Positions 15,020 to 17,816 of a stretch of 17,816 bases of DNA are shown piece after piece. The first letter of the stretch is position 1; each line of letters begins with the position of its first letter. The notes under the pieces were generated by a model. The model saw only the letters and a program-made list of their open reading frames with translations. It had not been told where the DNA came from and searched no databases. The stretch covers positions 1-17,816 of the forward strand of contig JACCTI010000421.1 of the NCBI GenBank assembly GCA_013812515.1. The letters are read 5' to 3'. The stretch is from Chthoniobacterales bacterium (GTDB lineage Bacteria; Verrucomicrobiota; Verrucomicrobiia; Chthoniobacterales; UBA10450). A program made the translations under genes and the position numbers.

Positions 15020-16117
15020 TTAAGCGGAAGCTGTTGCAGACATGGTCGAGGCATTTGCATTCCGCTGCGTTTGCAATCGGAGCTGTCCGCAGGCGGCGGC
15101 GATGTCGTGACCTTTCTCGCGGCGCAGTGTTGCGACGACGCCCTGCTCGCGCAGGATAGAGTGGAAGCGGTCCTGGCGAGTGCGAGACGGCCGCGACCAG
15201 TTCAAACCTTCCACCGTGTTGTAGGGAATGAGATTGATCTTTGCGTTGAGACGGCGCGCGATTTTCGCTAATTCAAGAGCTTGCGCGTCGGTGTCGTTTA
15301 CGTCTGCGATCAGGATGTACTCGAACATGATCCGGCGCTTCCTCGCGACGTAGTAATCACACGCTTCGAGCAAGACCTTGAGCGGATATCTCCGGTTCAC
15401 CGGCATGATCTGGCTCCGCACTTCGTCGGTCGCGCCGTGCAGCGAGAGCGCGAGGCGAAACTGCGTAGGGTCTTCCGCTAACTCCCGGATTTGCGGAGCG
15501 AGACCGCTGGTTGAAACCGTGATGTGACGCGCACCAATCCCGAGGCCCCAAGGCTCGTTAATAATGTGAATCGCGCGCCGAAGATTCTTCAGGTTCGCGA
15601 GCGGCTCGCCCATCCCCATGAAGACGACGTTGTCGATTTTCTCGCCATTCATTCCCTCCACCGCGATGAGCTGCTGCACAATCTCACCGGCATCGAGGTT
15701 CCGCGTCCAGCCTTCCAGCCCGCTTGCGCAAAATTTGCAGCCGTAGGCGCAACCGACCTGACTGGAGACGCAGATCGTCCGGCGATCTGAGGCTTCGCCG
15801 TAAAGCGCGGGTGAGGCAGGAATCAGGACCGACTCAATCAGATTGCCGTCGCGCAATCGGAACAGGAACTTCTGCGTTGTATCTTTGGAACCGAGGACAC
15901 GCACCACTTCGGCTTCCGGGAACTCAAATTCTGCTGCGAGCTGCTCACGATACGCCGACGGCAGGTCGGTCATCTCATCGTACGCAGTGACACGCCTTTT
16001 GTAGACCCAGTCGGCGATCTGCTTGGCGCGATAGGCTGGCTGCCCGTTCTGACGAACGTGCTGGGTCAACTCCTCGAGCCCGAGCGAATGCAGGGATGGT
16101 TTGGCGGGGGCCAGCAT
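15020..16117 (-). CDS. rlmN: 23S rRNA (adenine2503-C2)/tRNA A37 methyltransferase, radical SAM
   Basis: This 365-aa radical SAM enzyme C2-methylates A2503 of 23S rRNA and A37 of some tRNAs. The 4Fe-4S cluster motif is GCAYGCKFC (Cys123, Cys127, Cys130), preceded by ICVSSQV with Cys116, a conserved family residue. FMGMGEPLAN (166-175) is the GEP SAM-binding motif. The mechanistic, methyl-carrying Cys is in GHDIAAACGQL (Cys343). A short low-complexity tail (NANASTMSATASA) follows. The frame is open upstream to 16291, but that part lacks family similarity and overlaps the divergent gene, so ATG at 16117 (MLAPAKPSL) is preferred. It heads the minus-strand series; the next gene begins 50 bp later, and no clear intrinsic terminator separates them. 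Confidence 0.96.
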   Translation of the reverse strand: MLAPAKPSLHSLGLEELTQHVRQNGQPAYRAKQIADWVYKRRVTAYDEMTDLPSAYREQLAAEFEFPEAEVVRVLGSKDTTQKFLFRLRDGNLIESVLIPASPALYGEASDRRTICVSSQVGCAYGCKFCASGLEGWTRNLDAGEIVQQLIAVEGMNGEKIDNVVFMGMGEPLANLKNLRRAIHIINEPWGLGIGARHITVSTSGLAPQIRELAEDPTQFRLALSLHGATDEVRSQIMPVNRRYPLKVLLEACDYYVARKRRIMFEYILIADVNDTDAQALELAKIARRLNAKINLIPYNTVEGLNWSRPSRTRQDRFHSILREQGVVATLRREKGHDIAAACGQLRLQTQRNANASTMSATASA

Positions 16118-16202
16118 CTCGGAGCCTATCGCCGACGAAGGCCTCCGTCCATCGGGTCGAGGAATCCGCTTGCCGCGGCGCGCGCACGAGTCAGCTTGCG
16201 CG
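16118..16202. promoter_or_regulatory. Divergent gap between rlmN and the Mpv17-like gene
   Basis: With the preferred starts, these 85 bp must hold the promoters for both directions. The DNA is GC-rich and I find no convincing -35/-10 pair on either strand. Confidence 0.4.
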
Positions 16203-16958
16203 ATGGCACCAATTGGGCCGCGGAAGATTCGAAATCCGCTCGCACCCGGATGGGAAGCCGTGCGCGCGAATCTCATTCCGGCATTCCTCATTCAGACCGT
16301 TATGCTGGCGCTCTTCGCGTCGTATTATGTCAGCCCGGAGGTGGCCGAGACGCTGAATCGGCTGGCCGCTTACAAAGCAACCCATGGCCTGGTGTTTGTC
16401 GTGACCGCGACGGTACTCGCCGCATCCATCCTCCCCGAGTTCTTTCTCGTTCTCCTCTTTCAGAAGGGACGGGTCCGCGCACAGAACTTCCGCAACATCG
16501 TTTTCACCGCACCGCTGTGGGGCTTCGACGGAATCACAGTCGATTTCCTCTACCGCAGTCTGGCGGCCCTGCTTGGCGATCGCGCGACGCTGCCAGTTGT
16601 CGCTGCGAAAATTTGCATCGACCAGTTCGGCTACAACGTATTCTTTGCGGCCCCGTATGGCGTGCTGGCCTATCAATGGAAGAACAGCGGTTTCGGTTCC
16701 GGTGAGCTGCGGCGCAATCTGACGTGGGCCTTTTACCGAGACAAAATTGTGCCGACCCTCTTCACCACCTGGGCTGTTTGGATTCCGCTAATGGCAATCA
16801 TTTACTCGCTCCCGCTCGCGCTCCAATTCCCGCTTTTTAGTCTGGCCCTCACTTTCTGGGTTTTGCTCCTGACATACATGACCAACCGATTTGCCGGCAA
16901 AAACGGGCGACCTGCTGCCGTGGTGCCGGGTGAAATTGCGCCAGGTCTCGCGCGATGA
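16203..16958 (+). CDS. Membrane protein resembling the Mpv17/PMP22 family
   Basis: The 251-aa product has about six hydrophobic segments (roughly 22-42, 58-86, 98-120, 143-160, 184-203, 207-226). The arrangement VDFLYRSLAALLG (113-125), then ICIDQFGYNVFFAAPYG (137-153), then WAFYRDKIVPTLFTTWAVWI (175-194) and a final hydrophobic helix follows the order of Mpv17/PMP22 proteins. In those a WY/LY-containing helix, a conserved DQ followed by a P-containing helix, and a Trp-rich W-P helix occur in series. Mpv17 is mainly known from eukaryotic mitochondria and peroxisomes; bacterial relatives exist but are poorly studied. The first ATG of the frame (16101) lies in the rlmN coding region; the ATG at 16203 (MAPIGPRKIRNPL) is preferred. 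The next gene overlaps by ATGA. The family call is by eye and needs a profile search. Confidence 0.6.
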   Translation: MAPIGPRKIRNPLAPGWEAVRANLIPAFLIQTVMLALFASYYVSPEVAETLNRLAAYKATHGLVFVVTATVLAASILPEFFLVLLFQKGRVRAQNFRNIVFTAPLWGFDGITVDFLYRSLAALLGDRATLPVVAAKICIDQFGYNVFFAAPYGVLAYQWKNSGFGSGELRRNLTWAFYRDKIVPTLFTTWAVWIPLMAIIYSLPLALQFPLFSLALTFWVLLLTYMTNRFAGKNGRPAAVVPGEIAPGLAR

Positions 16959-17464
16959 AAGCGCACGAGATCTTTCAACGCATGTCATCCGCCACTGCGG
17001 GGGCGGTCTTCCTCTTTCTACAAAAAGAAGAGAAGGCGGTCTACAAAGCGGCCATCCAGGGTTTGGCGAACCAGCGCAACCTCCGCAGCGTGTATATTGA
17101 GCGGAAGCCGCCTAACGATAGATTTCGCTGGATGAAAGCAGCCTTGGGGCGGCCGATTAGCGACACGCTCGCGACTCATCTGCTGCAGGCCTGGTTGCTC
17201 GGCGCGCACAAGCCGATGTTGAACGAATTCCTCGATGCCCTCGAAATCGCGCATGAAGAGGACGGCACGGTCGAGGAGCTTCCCGCTTGTCCGCCGAAAG
17301 AGAAGATCGCGTCCGCCGTGGATGAGCTACTCGCGACTTATCCGGCAGAGATTGCGGCTGTTTATCTCCACGCCTTTCGCGATATGGACAGCGCCGTGCA
17401 ATGGCCCGCGCTGAGCGAGATCCTGCAGCAGAAGCCGGAGCTGCAATTGAAGTCGCAGACTTAG
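16955..17464 (+). CDS. Cytosolic protein of unknown function, coupled to the Mpv17-like gene
   Basis: I do not recognise this 169-aa protein. It has no signal peptide or TM helix. The first two thirds look helical (EKAVYKAAIQGLANQRNLRS, THLLQAWLLGAHKPMLNEFL), then an acidic stretch, EEDGTVEELP, and a C-terminal helical part (AVDELLATYPAEIAAVYLHA). The sequence LLGAHKPMLNEFLDALEI and the ending are reminiscent of repeat-type helical proteins, but no family can be named. Its ATG (16955) overlaps the TGA of the membrane-protein gene as ATGA, which strongly implies translational coupling and a shared function. It ends in a 4-bp stop overlap with the convergent HAD gene. Confidence 0.85.
   Translation: MKAHEIFQRMSSATAGAVFLFLQKEEKAVYKAAIQGLANQRNLRSVYIERKPPNDRFRWMKAALGRPISDTLATHLLQAWLLGAHKPMLNEFLDALEIAHEEDGTVEELPACPPKEKIASAVDELLATYPAEIAAVYLHAFRDMDSAVQWPALSEILQQKPELQLKSQT
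17461..17464. other. Second convergent stop-codon overlap TTAG
   Basis: The plus-strand gene ends with TAG (17462-17464) and the minus-strand HAD gene ends with TAA (complement of TTA, 17461-17463). This is exactly the arrangement at 9978-9981. Confidence 0.9.
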
Positions 17465-17816
17465 CTCGCGAAAAATAGCAGCGCTTCGTGGACGCCGGCG
17501 CCGCATGCGTTCTCCGCAACGTAACCGCCCGCGTCGCGCACCGTCTGCTTCACTTCCGGGATGGCGTTTCCAGGGCAGGCAGGACATTGCGCGTAACGAC
17601 CGTCCAGCATTGAGATATCATTGAAGTGATCGCCGGCCGCGAAGGTCTCTTCCCGCGGGATTTCCAAAAGCCTTTGCAACTCTGCGAGCGCGGCACCCTT
17701 GTGGTAGTCCGCATGGCAAAAACGCAGGAAGACGGTGTTGTGCTGATAATGGAACTTCGGGTGGGCCGCTCGCGCCTCGTCGATGAACGAGAGGATCCGC
17801 GCCATCTCTTCCTCAT
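17461..17816 (-). CDS. HAD-superfamily phosphatase, C-terminal part (5' end beyond window)
   Basis: About 118 residues of a Cof/sucrose-phosphatase-type HAD hydrolase are visible, with the frame open to the right edge, so the N-terminal half with the nucleophile motif DxD lies outside. The ATG at 17805 is internal, since Glu codons continue upstream. Motif III is the Lys in YHKGAALAELQRLL, and motif IV is AAGDHFNDISMLDG (GDxxND at 17617-17634), which binds Mg2+. The stretch CPGNAIPEVKQTVRDAGG and the ending ACGAGVHEALLFF match the usual end of type IIB HAD phosphatases. The substrate, often a sugar phosphate, cannot be told. It converges on the hypothetical gene with a 4-bp overlap. Confidence 0.9.
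   Translation of the reverse strand, partial: EEEMARILSFIDEARAAHPKFHYQHNTVFLRFCHADYHKGAALAELQRLLEIPREETFAAGDHFNDISMLDGRYAQCPACPGNAIPEVKQTVRDAGGYVAENACGAGVHEALLFFAS

Noticed and set aside
16118..16291. 58-residue N-terminal extension of RlmN
   Set aside because: It has no family similarity and overlaps the divergent membrane-protein gene; ATG at 16117 gives the normal length.

Overview
The window looks like a chromosomal segment of a GC-rich Gram-negative-type bacterium. The best guess is Verrucomicrobiota (Chthoniobacterales/Spartobacteria-like). That rests on the mix of gene families, on exported proteins with signal peptides or lipoboxes, on scarce Shine-Dalgarno sequences, and on a GAGCAG-type intergenic repeat of a kind I associate with that phylum. 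It is inference; no taxonomic marker was searched. I see no transposase, integrase, phage gene, CRISPR array, tRNA or rRNA. Both edge genes are cut by the window: nadE lacks its N-terminus and the HAD hydrolase at the right edge lacks its N-terminal half.

Left part, 1-5056. After the nadE end comes a 583-bp gene-free gap with a run of adjacent inverted repeats, a possible structured RNA or leader. It leads into a two-gene unit: an 854-aa permease made of two fused FtsX-type halves, and an AttH/CrtC-type lipocalin-like secreted protein. This resembles the AttEFGH transporter, but the ATPase is not in the window.

Middle part, 5056-9981. rpmH (ribosomal protein L34, minus strand, 57 aa, short and easily missed) converges on the AttH gene and shares a divergent promoter region with a GNAT acetyltransferase. 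Then, all on the plus strand, come an exported protein-L-isoaspartate methyltransferase, a 771-aa membrane protein with a degenerate spermidine-synthase-like central domain, and a site-2 (M50) intramembrane protease.

Right-middle part, 9978-16117, minus strand. A compact series reads rlmN, an acidic hypothetical protein, an ECF sigma factor, a one-TM anti-sigma-like protein, a small exported protein and an M1 aminopeptidase lipoprotein. Gaps are small or negative, so most of this could be one transcript coupling a membrane-sensed signal to an exported peptidase.

Right part, 16203-17816. Divergent from rlmN lie a six-TM protein resembling the Mpv17/PMP22 family and a cytosolic protein of unknown function, joined by an ATGA overlap. 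A HAD phosphatase converges on them. Both tight convergent junctions (9978-9981 and 17461-17464) use the same 4-bp TTAG stop overlap.
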